Shown here piece after piece: positions 11,366 through 23,200 of a stretch of 64,000 bases of DNA. The stretch lies in contig JAZBRS010000057.1 of NCBI GenBank assembly GCA_037176725.1, positions 85,023,501-85,087,500 of the forward strand, given 5' to 3'. Position 1 is the first letter of the stretch. Every line of letters starts with the position of its first letter. Origin of the DNA: Posidonia oceanica (Eukaryota; Streptophyta; Magnoliopsida; Alismatales; Posidoniaceae). The notes beneath the pieces are model-generated. The model ran no database searches. It had not been told where the DNA came from and saw nothing but the letters and a program-made list of their open reading frames with translations. The position numbers were made by a program, and so were the translations under genes.

Positions 11366-12437
11366 TATGCCAGACTCCGGCTTTCGCTTGGCTTTCTCGC
11401 TTGCTTGGTTTTTGCATTTTGCATGCCATTATGCTTATGCTTGCTTTAATTATTGCTTAATTGCCATGCTCACTTGCCTTCTGAAGTGGTGAATGCTTAC
11501 TTGCACACATATGCTATGCCACCACATGCACATGCCATGCTATAAATGCCTTTTGATGTGATGAATGTTTCCTTTCACCCTCATGCACACAACACTTGCA
11601 CATGCCATGCACTTGCCTTTTGCCTTGTTGTATGTTGCTTGCGTGCCATGATTACATGTCTCTTTCCCCTTTTGCACATGCCATGCTTAGGAAAATTAGA
11701 AACATGTTTGCTTCCCCTTTGGCTTAATTTAAAAGCAACAAATAAAGCCAAACAATAATATCTAAGCACAACTAGAGCCAAACTTGCAATCTCTCCCCAA
11801 TGGCTAAATAAAAGGCAAGTAAAAAACAGTAAAGCATCTTTGCATGAATGAGCATCTTAGAAAGCATGCATCTTCTCATCCCTGTGTCCACCTACAGTCT
11901 GAGAAGGATGGATTCGGTCTCTCATTCTATGGCTTCGGCATGGGACGAGTCGATCACTCTGTCCCCCCTTGTCCGGGGTCATGTTGGTGTTTGTAGAGGG
12001 TACAACTCATTGCTACTGCATGAGTCGAGGCCACGAATTCACCACCGTTCACTGCCTATGCTTTGGCTAGGATTAAGGATGGCACCTATTTCTATCCAGA
12101 GTCTTAAACCCATACCCATGAGCGAGTCTGAGTAGGCAACCTAGTCAAGAGATACATGGTGAGAGAGTGCATATTAGGACATTCATCTGCATGTGTGCCA
12201 TTCATACCACCATAAAAACTTGCATTGCGTCCTTGTCAAGGTTTCTGACATGTTGGTTTGCCTGTTTATAGGTAGGTGCGAGGTCCTCAGACGGAGCTCG
12301 AGCGTCTCTGTTACGGGCAGCTCCCCTTGGTCCCCCTCTTCTCATCGGGCTACTCATCGCCTTCGACGATAGCTCGTCCTAGAACTCGTGCGTCTTCTCT
12401 TCGCTGCAGCCCTATCCTCACCCGCTCGTGGTCAGCT
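11366..12437 (+). mobile_element. Element F leader
   Basis: This is the untranslated leader between PBS and gag. It shares blocks with the leader of A: GACTCCGGCTTTCG after the PBS, a stretch rich in CACATGCCATGC, and the segment 11880-12100 around GTCTGAGAAGGATGG and TCTGTCCCCCCTTGTCC, which matches 26935-27130. Retention in two diverged elements makes the latter a candidate packaging or translation-control region, which is inference. Confidence 0.7.
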
Positions 12438-14620
12438 ATGGCCCAGCACGCCAGCGAGCCCTTCTCTTCTGTTGCCTTGGAGGTGGTCCCGACTTCTGTC
12501 GCTCCTACCTCTGCAGCCTCTCCTTCCCTTCACGCATTCCGTTTCAGGGTGCGTGATGATCCTTTGCTTACCCTGGGACGACCACAGGTCATAGTCGGTT
12601 CGAAGCCCGTCACCAATTTTGTTGCGGTGACCACCACTCGGGCTTTGGATACCTCGTTTCTCACCCCTTCCTTGGGCCTTCCTATTTCAGGAACTCAGCC
12701 GGCTGTAGCTACTTCTGCTATAGGGTTTGTCTCTCTCAGTCCTTTTATACCTGTGCCCCCCTCAGCAACCATACCTTTACATCCTGACTTGTCGGTCGAC
12801 GAGTCCCTTGCCATGCTGGCACAGCATCTGTTGGCGATGGCCCAAAGGTTGCAAGGCATGGCTCTTTCTCTTGGTCCTATCTTTTTGCCTCCTCTTTTGA
12901 CCCCTGAGGTTTCGGTGCAGCCTACTGTAGCTTTGCAGGCTCACCCCACTGCACTTCCGCCCTTACCGTCGCCCTAGCTCCTCACAGCTGCGACAATGGA
13001 GGCGCCATTTCTGCCTCCTTCACTTACACAACACTATCCACAACATACAACTCCGTCACCTGGTGGCCAGTCCTCTAGATTGGTAGGAGCACAACACCCC
13101 TTGAGTCCATTGCCTGGGACCGTACCGGTGCAACAGCTACTGCTCCCACACACTGCACCACACACAGCACAGCATGCTTTTTACTCATCCCCTTTGCATC
13201 AGCAGATTCAGGCTTTAGCATGCATACCACCACACCTTACACCCTCGCACAGGTATGCTGGCCCTCACACCTCGGCACCAGATGGCGTGATGATGGATCC
13301 GAAGGAGCGCATTCGCACGACCCACACATCATACGCAGCACTTGCCTTAGCTGCACTAGTCTCGACAATAGTGACTTTAGACGCCCTCTTGACTAGGATG
13401 GGTGATCTAGAGAGAGCACTTCGTCAAGTGCAAGGCCAGGACCGCCAGTCCTACCAATTCCAAGACCTCTGCTACTTTCTAGAGGCGACACTCCTAGCGA
13501 ACTTCCGCATCCTAGAATTCGATAAATACAGCGGTAGAGGTTGCCCAATCACACATCTAAGGGTGTACTGTAGCGACCTTGTCCAGCTCCAGGCTGATGA
13601 CAGGCTACTGATATGATTGTTCCAGAAGAGTCTGACGGGGCCCGCACTCAAGTGGTTCACATCTCTTGACATGGCCACCATCAAGACTTGGGACGACCTT
13701 TCCCAGGCGTTCTAGGAGCAATATTCCTTCAATCTCGACTTCATCCCTAAGCGCTAGGATCTTGTTGCAATTCAGCAGAAGCCCCACCAACCATTTGGGG
13801 AGTACGTCGACCACTAGCGCACCCTAGCTTCCCAGGTCAAAGATAGACCCTCAAGCAAGGAGTCTATCGAGATCATCATCAGGGAAACTTCCCCGCACTC
13901 TCTGCGTTCGCAAAGCAAGCTACCACCTCCAATAGCAACAACGGCAACAGCAACAGCAACAAAGGCAACAACGGCCTTGACGTCAGCTACTACAAGAAGC
14001 CATTCATCGCCTGCATCGATTCTTCTGCAGAGCCTGCCCCTATAGAGAGCTAGCCCAACTCACCTCAGACTACACCTGCACATAGCTCTACACACACTTC
14101 ACAGAGCACCACCACCGTCAAGCCAGTGCATCACTTCTCACCAACTTGGCAAGGACGGCAATCAGGTCAAAGATGGCCCTATCGCAAGGAGAGTGAGTTC
14201 ACTCCACTAACTGAATCGCTAAGCACCATCTTTCCCATGGTTGCATCGCTCCTGGAGCTCTTGGAGATTCATCCACCCCCGGATCCTCTTTCGTAGTGGT
14301 ACAAGACGAACCTGTTTTGCAAGTTTCATCGAGCCGGCGGACACTCGACGAACAAATGCTTTACCCTCTGGAACGCTGTCCAAGATTTGATTGACAATGG
14401 GGCCATTGTCATCAACACCCAGGTGGCAGCACATGCACCTGCACTGGCACACCCTAGCATAGCCAAGCTTTCCTCGCCTGAGCCTGCAAGCTCCGAGGAC
14501 CTTGGGACCTCAGGGGTTTATCTCTTTGCTCCTGCCCTTGCTGATTCCAGCTCTTCCTCGATGGATCATTCGGATCACATCGATATCGCCCTCCCTCTTG
14601 TCCTTTCCTAGCTTTGCCCA
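12438..14620 (+). pseudogene. Element F gag, decayed
   Basis: The start is the ATG in CAGCTATGGCCCAGCACG, homologous to the gag start of A at 27525. The frame is open to an in-frame TAG at 12975, then continues in the same frame with further stops at 13614 and beyond. A segment around 13880-13930 is deleted relative to A and the frame is then lost. The core region (about 13420-13840) still resembles the Gag of A (FxKYSGRGCPxxHL, then LFQKSLTGPALKWF), and a C-x2-H-x4-H-x4-C knuckle is recognisable around 14318-14360. Several stops are explained by CAG to TAG or CGA to TGA changes. It cannot make a full Gag. Confidence 0.85.
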
Positions 14621-16220
14621 CGAGGGGGTCGACCTAGAGTTTGCCTGTCTGCCGAGTGCCGGCCTGAATCTGCAAGTGCAACACCTTGGATCCCAACAGA
14701 GGCACAGATCCATAGCAGTTTCAGCAGTTCTGGCAGTCTCAACAACCACAGCAATACTGCTAGAGCAGTCAGCAAGCAGCCAACAGTGAGGACCAGAGCC
14801 GTATCCTTTTGCTTGTTTCCTTGTTGTTTTTGTTTTTTCTTCAGCAAAAACAGAAAAATACAAAAAAAATCAAAAAGCAAAAACCCAAAAAATAAAAAAT
14901 AAAATAAATAAATAAAATTAAAAACAACATAACATCTTGCACGCCAACCACAGCCCGATGAGGAAAAGCAAGCCTGTTGGAAGGAGAGAGTTATCCCTTC
15001 TCAATTGTCACCACCTAGATGACCAGGTAAGTGAGGAAGCCACCACCCACTGAGAGTAGGACGAAGTGTCCAAACTCCGTATGGGGCCTGCACCTCCTAG
15101 AGGGAGAGAAAATGCGAAGGCGACTGAGAGAGAGAGCCTGAGAAAATACAAATTCGCATGGGCATAAAAAAGAAACATGTAGACAGAAGGCGAAGACAGA
15201 AGTTAGCTCAAGAGAGGGATGTGCGGATTAGCCTTATCACCACCATACCTTGGAGAGGAGTCGGAGCATGCACTTGGGCAACCCACACCTCCAAAGGGAC
15301 TAGCCACTCCTTCCTACAGCAAAAGCCTCCAGCCCAGACCAGACGCATATTACCTCCAAGTCAAGGATAGGGCGAACCCAAGCGTCTGTGAGGGAGCCGA
15401 AAAGAAAAAAAGGAAAATCTCAAAAGAGCAGGTGTAGGGCCCAAAGGAGTTTGGCACGGAGCCTGATCCATCACCCACTTAGAGCTTAAGTGTCATCACC
15501 CACCAAAGAGAGCCACCCACAGCTTGTGAGTCCTGGTAGGGTCTATTGAGTCGAGGGCCTCCTCCTTCGTTTCAGCAGGCATGAATGCTTTCCATCATAA
15601 CTAAGGGCAGACAAATAAAAATCATTCCTTAATTAATCATCTTGCTTGAACACTGCTATTTGCTTCATATGCATAACCTCGCAGGATCTACTCTAGCATT
15701 CCTGACTAGGGGCACGACATCTACTTTCTAAGCGAAGCACATACAGTAGAGCACACTTAGAGCAAGCCTATCACAATCAACAACACGAATCTTACATCCT
15801 CCATCAAGAAACAGATCTACTGCTCCTAGTGCAACTGCAAGTCCAGAACAGCACTGTAGACATTCCATGTCCCGCAAACGTCAGGTGCGGACATCAAGCA
15901 TATAGCAAGCTGCGACAACATTCTTCCAGCAAGCAGACAGCAATCAACTGACCTGCCCTTAAAGGCAAACATGGGCAAGCAAGCATCATCCACTGCCTCA
16001 ACTAGCATGCAGTAGTGGCAATCCAGGAGCACCTGTAGGCAGGACTCCTCAGCAGACTTCCCTTTGGTCGAACCGTGCAACTTGGGCCCCTACATCCCTG
16101 TCTCCTTTTCTCGTTCGCCCGCAAGGCGAACCCATCAGTGTCTCGATACCAGGGGCACGATAGCTGCTCTTATGGTATCATCCCTCGATGCTAGGGGCAT
16201 CTCAATTTTCCTTTGGCATC
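14621..16220 (+). mobile_element. Element F non-coding region with no pol
   Basis: After gag the sequence passes through an A-rich tract (14824-14930) into blocks that in element A lie downstream of integrase. For example, GATGAGGAAAAGCAAGC at 14957 corresponds to about 36460-36490 in A, and GGTGTAGGGCCC at 15431 to about 37160. Protease, RT, RNase H, integrase and the extra 3' ORF are all absent. Around 16140-16200 there are remnants of the GATACCAGGGGC hairpin region. F is therefore a gag-only, non-autonomous derivative. Confidence 0.75.
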
Positions 16221-17079
16221 GATATCCTATCCTTTTCACCACTAGATCTTCGGATATGTTGATATCCCTCTACTTTTGCCGCCAGATCTTTGGATCTATC
16301 GATATCCTATCCTTTTTGCCGCCAGATGTTCGGATCTATCGATATTCTCCCCCTTTTGCTGCCAGATCTGTCGATATCCTATCATTTTCGCTGCCAGATC
16401 TTCGGATTTGTCGATATCCCTCTGCTTTTCCCGCCAGATCTTCGGATCTGTCGATATCCTATCCTTTTTGCCGCCAGATCCTCGAATATGTCAATATCCT
16501 CCCCCTTTTGCCGCTAGATCTTCAGATCTGTCAATATCCTATCCTTTTTGCCGTTAGATCTTTGGATCTATCGATATCCCCTACTTTTGCCGCCAGATCT
16601 CCGAATCTGACGATATCCTTCCTCTTTTGCCACCAAGTCTTCAGACTTGTCGATACCCCATCCTTTGTTGCCGCCAGATCTTCGGATTTGACGATATCCT
16701 TCCTCTTTTGCCGCCAAGTCTTCAGACTTGTCGATACTCCATCCTTTGTTGCTGCCAGATCTTCGGATCTGACGATATCCTCCCTCTCTTACTGCCAAGT
16801 CTTAAGACTTGTCGATATCCCTTGCTTTTGCCGCCAAATCTCCAGATCTGACGATATCCTTCCTATTTTGCAGCCAAGTTTTCAGACTTGTTGATATCCT
16901 ATCCTTTGTTTGCCGCCAGATCTTCGGATCTGACGATATCCTTCCTCTTTTACTGCCAAGTCTTTAGACTTATCGATATCCTATCCTTTGTCGTCGCCAG
17001 GTCCACGGACTTGTTGATATCCTCTTCTTGTCGTCGCTTGGCCTTCGGACCAGTCGATATCCTCTTTCCCTTTGCTCGG
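16221..17079 (+). repeat. 40-base hairpin tandem repeat, element F (about 20 copies)
   Basis: Units of 40 bases (GATATCC recurring at 16221, 16261, 16301, 16341 and onward) each hold a perfect or near-perfect 4-base-loop hairpin. At 16435-16450 it is CAGATC-TTCG-GATCTG, at 16715-16730 CAAGTC-TTCA-GACTTG. The array is cut at 17079 by the LTR of C, so its true end and the 3' LTR of F lie beyond the right edge of the window. The 276-codon frame over it is a repeat artefact. Confidence 0.88.
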
Positions 17080-20000
17080 TGTAGACACCCCATTTTGACA
17101 GCCTGGATGATGGTGGATCCTCCTGCAAGCTCGCTCGGACTCTGGGATAGCCTTTTTTCACTCAAACCCCATCCAAACCCTAAAACCCACCTAGACTCAT
17201 CCTAAAACATCATCAAACCTCAACCTAAACCTTAACCCAAGTTTCAAACAAAAACAAAACCTAACTTAAACATTTCTCCTCTTGGACTCGTTGGACGTTG
17301 GCATTTGCAGCGTCCAATGTTGGATGCGCTCTGTGCCAACGTCCAACGAGTCGGGAGTTTCAGCGGCAACAGGCACCTCCGGCCTGCCATTTTGTCCTTC
17401 CTCCCGCCCAAACCTCACTTACTACCCATCCCCTTGGCCACTTACTCACCACGACGGCCACCCGCTAGGTGCCAAGCGGCACTTACTCCCTGCTACGGTG
17501 TCCCTTCCTCCGCCAGCGCATCTTCCACTCACCACACCCTCACTGCCATGGCCGCCTCCACCTTGCCACCACGACGACTTCGGCGACCTCCTGACACACC
17601 ACACTTACTCGCCTGACATCCCTCGTGGCCTCCCCACTCTCCACAAGCCCTGCCAACCCCTGTCGAGCTCTGCCAAAGCCTGCCATTGCTGCAGCCAACC
17701 CAACAAAACAAGAGAGAACCCATTCGTTTCACTGACACCACACAGATCTCCCAGAAAATTGAGTGCCTCCCAGACCTCGAGCGATCTCCCACGAGTGTTC
17801 CCGAGCTTTCAGCCACCTCTTCCGGCCTTCCCTTGCGCCCAGAAAGCTCGCCGGAGTTCCACGGCCACCATCTTCTGTGTTGCCGGTCGAGTGCAAACAA
17901 GCCTCTACAAGCCACGACCAGGTAAGCTCTAGTCTCCCTTAGCTTGTACATGCATGTGGTAGCATGATAGGGTAGCTTGCACACACACACACTCCCTTGG
18001 TTGGCCGGAAAAGCCTCGGCCACCCGCCGCGAGGAGGAGGTGGGTGGAGCAATCCACCCACCCATTTCTGGCACCAAGCATATGGACATGCTCGTCGTCA
18101 CTCACTCTTGCTTCCTAGCAAGTTAGTTTGTGATTTTTGGCCGATTTGGCCACTGATCTTGGCCGGGAAACATCCCGATCTGTTGGACGCACACCCTGGT
18201 GCATCCAACGTTGGACGTGCTCAGAGGCAATGTCCAACACCTTGTAGGTTCATTTACATGTTTTCTTTTATTTTGCTTCCATATTGCTGTGGTTTAAATG
18301 CTAATATTTGTGGATTTTTGTCACATGCTTCCAGATGCCATGTCATGTTTAGTATCAAGTTATGATCCTAGCTTGGATCCATGTTTCATGCTTCTGAGTA
18401 CTTTGCTGTCTCTCTGTGTAGGATGCTGGAGTGCACTGCGTCCTACGTTGGATGCTGGTGAATCCAGCCTTCTATGTCTCTACAAGCTTGCATGCATTTT
18501 AATGCTCAGATGTTGCACTTATTTATGATACATGCTTGATCCATGTTGCGTGCCTTGGTTTAGCCCGCTTGCAATAGCTTGCATGCATATTTAAGTGGTC
18601 TTTGAGCTCAGTTCTTCCTTGCAGTCCATGCCTTTCTCTGTGTTTGACGTAGATAATGCTTGCGTCCTACATAGGATGCAGGTAATGCTTGTGTCCTACA
18701 CTCTGGCTGCATGTCTCTTTAAGTATGCTACTTTTGCATGCATGCTTATCCCTAACTTGTTTACAGTAGCTTAAATGCATGTCTAAGTGCCTTCATCAAT
18801 TTGCATGTTGTTGTTCTTTACATCTCTGCTTGCGCAGTGTTGGACGTAGAATGCTCCAACGTCCCATGTTGGACGTTGTGTATTCTAGCGTCCAACACTC
18901 TGCTTTGCTTAAATCATGATCATGCTTGCACCATGCCTTTAAATCTTTCCTTTGGTTGCTTATCTTGATTGCCTTGCATGATATGCATGTCTACCATTGC
19001 CATATTGCATTCGCATCATGTTCATACCACCAGCATGCATGTATTTCATTTAAAAACCTGGCTTGGTTGTTGGACGCAGCAGATCACTGCTTCCAACGTT
19101 GGATGCTGGTGGTTACTGCGTCCAACACCCTCTGCCATTTAAATTTTGTTTTGATGCTTGCATTCGATTCCTGGGCTTTGTGCTTTGATCTTTCAGCATG
19201 GTTTATCTACCCATGGCTTTTCATTGCATTAAAACACATTGTTTTCCAAACATGCATGTTTTCTTTATAGTTTTTCTGTCCTCTATGTTGGACGCTGGCT
19301 GCTCCTACATCCAACATAGGATGCTAGTCTATCCAGCATCCAATACTTTCAGTTGGCTGAATTCTATTTTTAAGCGCCGATTTTGTTTTCGCTATCGCTT
19401 TCTGCATTTTGTTGCCTCTGGTACATGCCTTGACACCCATGCATGCTATCAGACCCCTGTTTTCGATTCTACGCCTTGCATGGCCTGCTTTCCCATGGTT
19501 TTTCGCTTCGGACTTGTTTCCCCTTTGCATGTCGCCTTGCATTGCATGGTTTTACTCATCGTTTTGTTTTCTCACCTGCATAGCATTTAGGGCAGTGATG
19601 CTTACTGTCTGGAGTTCTCACGAACCAGGGTTCGTCCGGTTCGGAACACAGGCAATGCTACTGAGCACATAGGCTGCACGTTTAATTTTCCATGCATGGC
19701 ATTCAAGCATTTAGGCATTAAAGCATTCATAGCATGGCATAGCATTCATCACCCCCCGGGCATACAGTTAAAGGCAATCATTGCCGATATTCCTGCTAAT
19801 GCAAGTGATTAGCCAAGAAAGACCGATTCCTCGGGCGTGTTGGGGGTGCCTAACACCTTCTCCACACGTAATAGGAGTCCTTATCCCTTCTTTGGCCTGT
19901 AATGACCATTTTGCCCTCGTCCTTGGCACAAGTCATACATTTTGCATAGTATTGCATTCATTTGCATATTTTCTATGCATTCCTCGGTTTTCCTCGTCTC

Positions 20001-20134
20001 CCGATAGAATAGACTAGGTGGCGACTCGATTTTGTCTTATCTTTTGCTTTTCTTCTTCGCGTCGCTATCCATGAAGACCTCTTCTCTGTCTGGGCCCTCA
20101 CCGGTCCAGATCTCAACGAGATCGGGCACTCACA
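17080..20134 (+). mobile_element. Element C 5' LTR (about 3.05 kb)
   Basis: It starts with TGTAGACACCCC and is not preceded by a polypurine tract, so 17080 is an outer edge; CTCGG (17075-17079) is the expected target duplication. It ends near ACTCACA just before a primer-binding site, with the exact end uncertain by 2-3 bases. It is half the length of the A/B/D LTRs but shares their last kilobase: the GTGATGCTTACTG block at 19604, the conserved block at 19823-19890 and the GGTGGCGACTC motif at 20017. Seven double-palindrome repeats occupy its middle. Confidence 0.85.
17285..19347 (+). repeat. Seven double-palindrome repeats, LTR of C
   Basis: Copies lie near 17285-17354, 18181-18240, 18417-18475, 18640-18701, 18838-18898, 19068-19128 and 19285-19347, the last six spaced roughly 190-240 bases apart. 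Each has the form stem-loop, stem-loop, with TTGGACGYTGG and CAGCGTCCAA arms. In the first copy the outer arms (17286-17302 and 17335-17351) are complementary over 17 bases without mismatch. Some copies use TAGGATG/CGTCCTA arms instead. Confidence 0.88.
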
Positions 20135-20137
20135 GGC

Positions 20138-20155
20138 TAGCGACTCCACCGGGGA
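20138..20155 (+). promoter_or_regulatory. Element C primer-binding site, variant
   Basis: TAGCGACTCCACCGGGGA differs from the element A sites by a G-to-A change at base 2 and by ACC in place of GCT in the middle. The base-2 change falls opposite the tRNA CCA end and is probably a later mutation. Confidence 0.65.
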
Positions 20156-20277
20156 ACAAAGACTCCGACTTTCGCTTTGGCTTTCTCGCTTGCTTGGATT
20201 TCACGCTTTGCTTGCCTATTGCCTGTTTCCTTGCTTTACTGCGTGCCTTATGCCTGTTTACATGCCGTATTGCTTAC
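20156..20277 (+). mobile_element. Element C leader, left part
   Basis: The 122 bases following the PBS (ACTCCGACTTTCGCTTTGGC) match the start of the leaders of A and F. The leader is interrupted by element A after CTTAC and resumes at 48686. Confidence 0.8.
20273..20277. repeat. Target-site duplication of element A, left copy
   Basis: CTTAC directly precedes the TGTTGACACC start of the 5' LTR and is repeated exactly at 48681-48685 after the TACA end of the 3' LTR. Confidence 0.95.
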
Positions 20278-23200
20278 TGTTGACACCCCATCTTGGCAGG
20301 CTTGGACCACTTGGAGCCCTCCTGGTGATTGCTGGACTCAAACCTAAACTAAAACCAAACCCTAACCCTCTTCTTTACCCTTCAAAACCAGCCAACTTGA
20401 CCTAAGCCTTTACCCCACTTCCCAAGCTCAAAACCTAACCAAAATCCATAGGAAAACCCACCAACACCCACTTAGCAAACCTACCCAAGAACTTAGAAAA
20501 TCTCAAACATTAGACCATTCCCAAAAACCCTAGAAAACCTAGGCAAAACTCCCTTTTCTACACCTTAAAACCCCTCCAAAACCTTCTTAGAATCAAACCA
20601 AAACTTCAGAACGAACACCTCAAATCCTAGACTACCCACTCACCAATTTTCATCCCATTCCAAGACCTTTAAGACCTCCATTCACCCAAATTATCCTTTT
20701 CTCTCTTCGGGATTATCATTTTCTCTCTCCTCTCTCTCTCTACTGATTATCATCTCTCTTTTCATCCTCTTCTTAACCTTTCCCTGGTCTGGCTGTGGGC
20801 CCCCCCTGTGCTTCTGTCCTTCCTCTATCTTATCCCTATTTTTACTTTATTTTTAGCATTTTTTCTGAATTTTAGCAATCATTTTCCTCCAACCTATCTC
20901 TTTTCCTTTTATCTCCCTCTTTTTTCCATTTCTTTCCTCCTTCTCTTTTCCTTTTCTCTCTTTTGCAAAAATCCATAAAAACCCCTAAAAATCTGTAAAA
21001 CCCCAAAACATAAAAGAAACAAATCAGAACCCTAAGAAAAATAATTAAAAAACATTAAACAAGCAATTAAAAACCTAAACTTAACTAAATCAAGCTAGAA
21101 GGAAAACCAAGCATGTAAGCTAAAAAATGCAAAACAAATCAAAAGAAAACACTGAAAAATCAAGAAAAAAACTAAAATGAAATCAAAACCCACCAAGAGT
21201 AAAAACCCCATCAGAAGAATTAAAAAACAAACCCTAAAAAGAAGAATCAAAAAACAAACATTAAAACAAGTAATTAAAGAAGCAAAAGACTTAACCTAAC
21301 AAACCTAAGAAAAAACAAATTAAAAAACTTAATTAAAAGGAAAAGAAAAACACATTTAAAAGACCTAAAAACACCTAATCAGACAAGAGAAACCTAACTA
21401 AAAACATCAAGAAAAATCAACAAATAAAAATCAAATATAACTCAAAAAGACTTAAGAAAAGAAAACCCTAAGAAGACTAAGACTTAAAAACCTAAAACCA
21501 ATCCTGATTAATACGAAAATAAATCCTAAAAAATCCTAATCAATGTCCTAAGTATCTAACAAGGGAAACACAATTTTTAAAATAATTTAAAAAGGGTTTA
21601 ACAAACATTTAATCAAGTGAAAACTAATTAAAAACAAAACCAAAACCTTAAAACCCTAATCAAGCCCAAAACACACTAATTAACTCCAAAATGGTCATTA
21701 AAAAATCTAATTAAAATCCTAATTCACAACACTACCTTTCTAGTATTTTTATTTATTTTTCCCAATTTTATTTCCTCACTTCTCCCTCTCTTTCTTCCTT
21801 CTTTCCCATTTTTCTTTCCTTTTCTTCCTTACTGGGCCCGTTGGCCCGTTTCTCCCTTCCTCCTTTATTTCTTTTTCTTTTTCTCGGCCCACAGCAGTCC
21901 GGCCCGCCTTCTTCCTCCTTCTTCTTCCTTCTTCTTCCTCAGCTTCTTCCTTCTCCTCCCGCGAAGCTGCACAGGACTCCCTCCCCGTTTTTAAATTTAA
22001 TTTCTTCCCACTCCGTCCAATCCAGCACCAGTTCGCCTCGACCTCCTCTCCTCTCAGCACCTTTTCCGGGAGGCTTTAACTGCCTGTCGTCTCGCCGGCT
22101 GCTTGTCTCCCTCAACAGCAGTGGATCGCGCCGGTGGAATTCGAATTCCAGAGCACGCGAGCAAGCCGGAGAGCAGCTGATAAAGCCTCAACATTTGACC
22201 CCCTTCATTGCCTTTTTTGCCGTCCGAGAGAGAGAGCTGAGAAATCCAGAGAATTCCCAAGCAAACTTCCCACTCCTTCACCCTCTGAATTCAGTAGAAC
22301 TTCCCCTTCTTTCTCCCCTAAAACCAGCCCGTTCCAGCCTCGAATTCCCTTCCATTTTGATCCCCCAAGTTCACCCAGAAATCCAGCAATCCCCTCCCAC
22401 CATTTCCCGGCCATTCCACCCCTCAGAACCACCCCAGTTCACCTGAATCCATCGCGGAGGCTAACTGCAAGCCAACTCCAACCCATTTTGGAATTCCCAC
22501 TACCACAGACCATCCTATCTTCCCAAATCTTCCTAAGTTACTCGCCTGACCTCCACCTTTCAGAAACACCTAGCCTTCAGCCTTCTCCCCTATCATAGAT
22601 CGAAATCTTCACCACAAATACTTACCCCTCCTTCAGACCAGAAACGAACCCAATCTCCTATCTCACACCACACTCTCCAGAAATCCAAGCCAATCATCCA
22701 GATCCACTCCTCGAATTCTCAGCAACTTCCCGGAGGGCTCCATCCAGTCCGACGAGCAGCAACAGTCCCCCCCACCTCCAGTCACTTTGCCGAACCCAAA
22801 AATTGCCAGATCTTAGCCCGAGCTTCGAAGCTCGCGTCCGGACGTCTGGGAAGCACCGGAAGATCGTCCTGAAGCAGCTCCAACCTCCGCGAGTGCCCGA
22901 CGACCACCGCAGCGACTGGACGAACGTCGCCGGCTAGCTCCGGAACTGCTGAGGTCGGGAGGACGTTTCAGATGCGGAGCCAGGTAATTCCCTATACCCT
23001 CAGCTCCCTCTTCTTCCCCTGTTGCTTCTCAGCCCCTTAGAAGTAGGTTCCCGACCCTCCTGCCCCGTTTCTGCTCGCCGCTCCGGTCGTCTTCTCCGGC
23101 GCAGTTCTCCGGTCGTCTCGTCGCTCCGGGTAGCGGAACGCAGCTCCGATGGTTGCCTCAGGTCCGCACGGGTCTCAGGAACGTTCTCCGGCCCTCAGAA

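Noticed and set aside
12276..12437. Upstream in-frame start for the gag of F
   Set aside because: The frame is open upstream, but similarity to A and a matched ATG begin at 12438; the upstream part matches leader sequence of A.
16064..16894. 276-codon frame with SSDLSISYPFCRQ-type repeats
   Set aside because: It follows the 40-base array of F exactly and lacks any domain.
16221..17079. CRISPR-like array appearance (repeats with spacing)
   Set aside because: Units are contiguous tandem repeats without unique spacers, in a plant retrotransposon; CRISPR arrays do not occur there.
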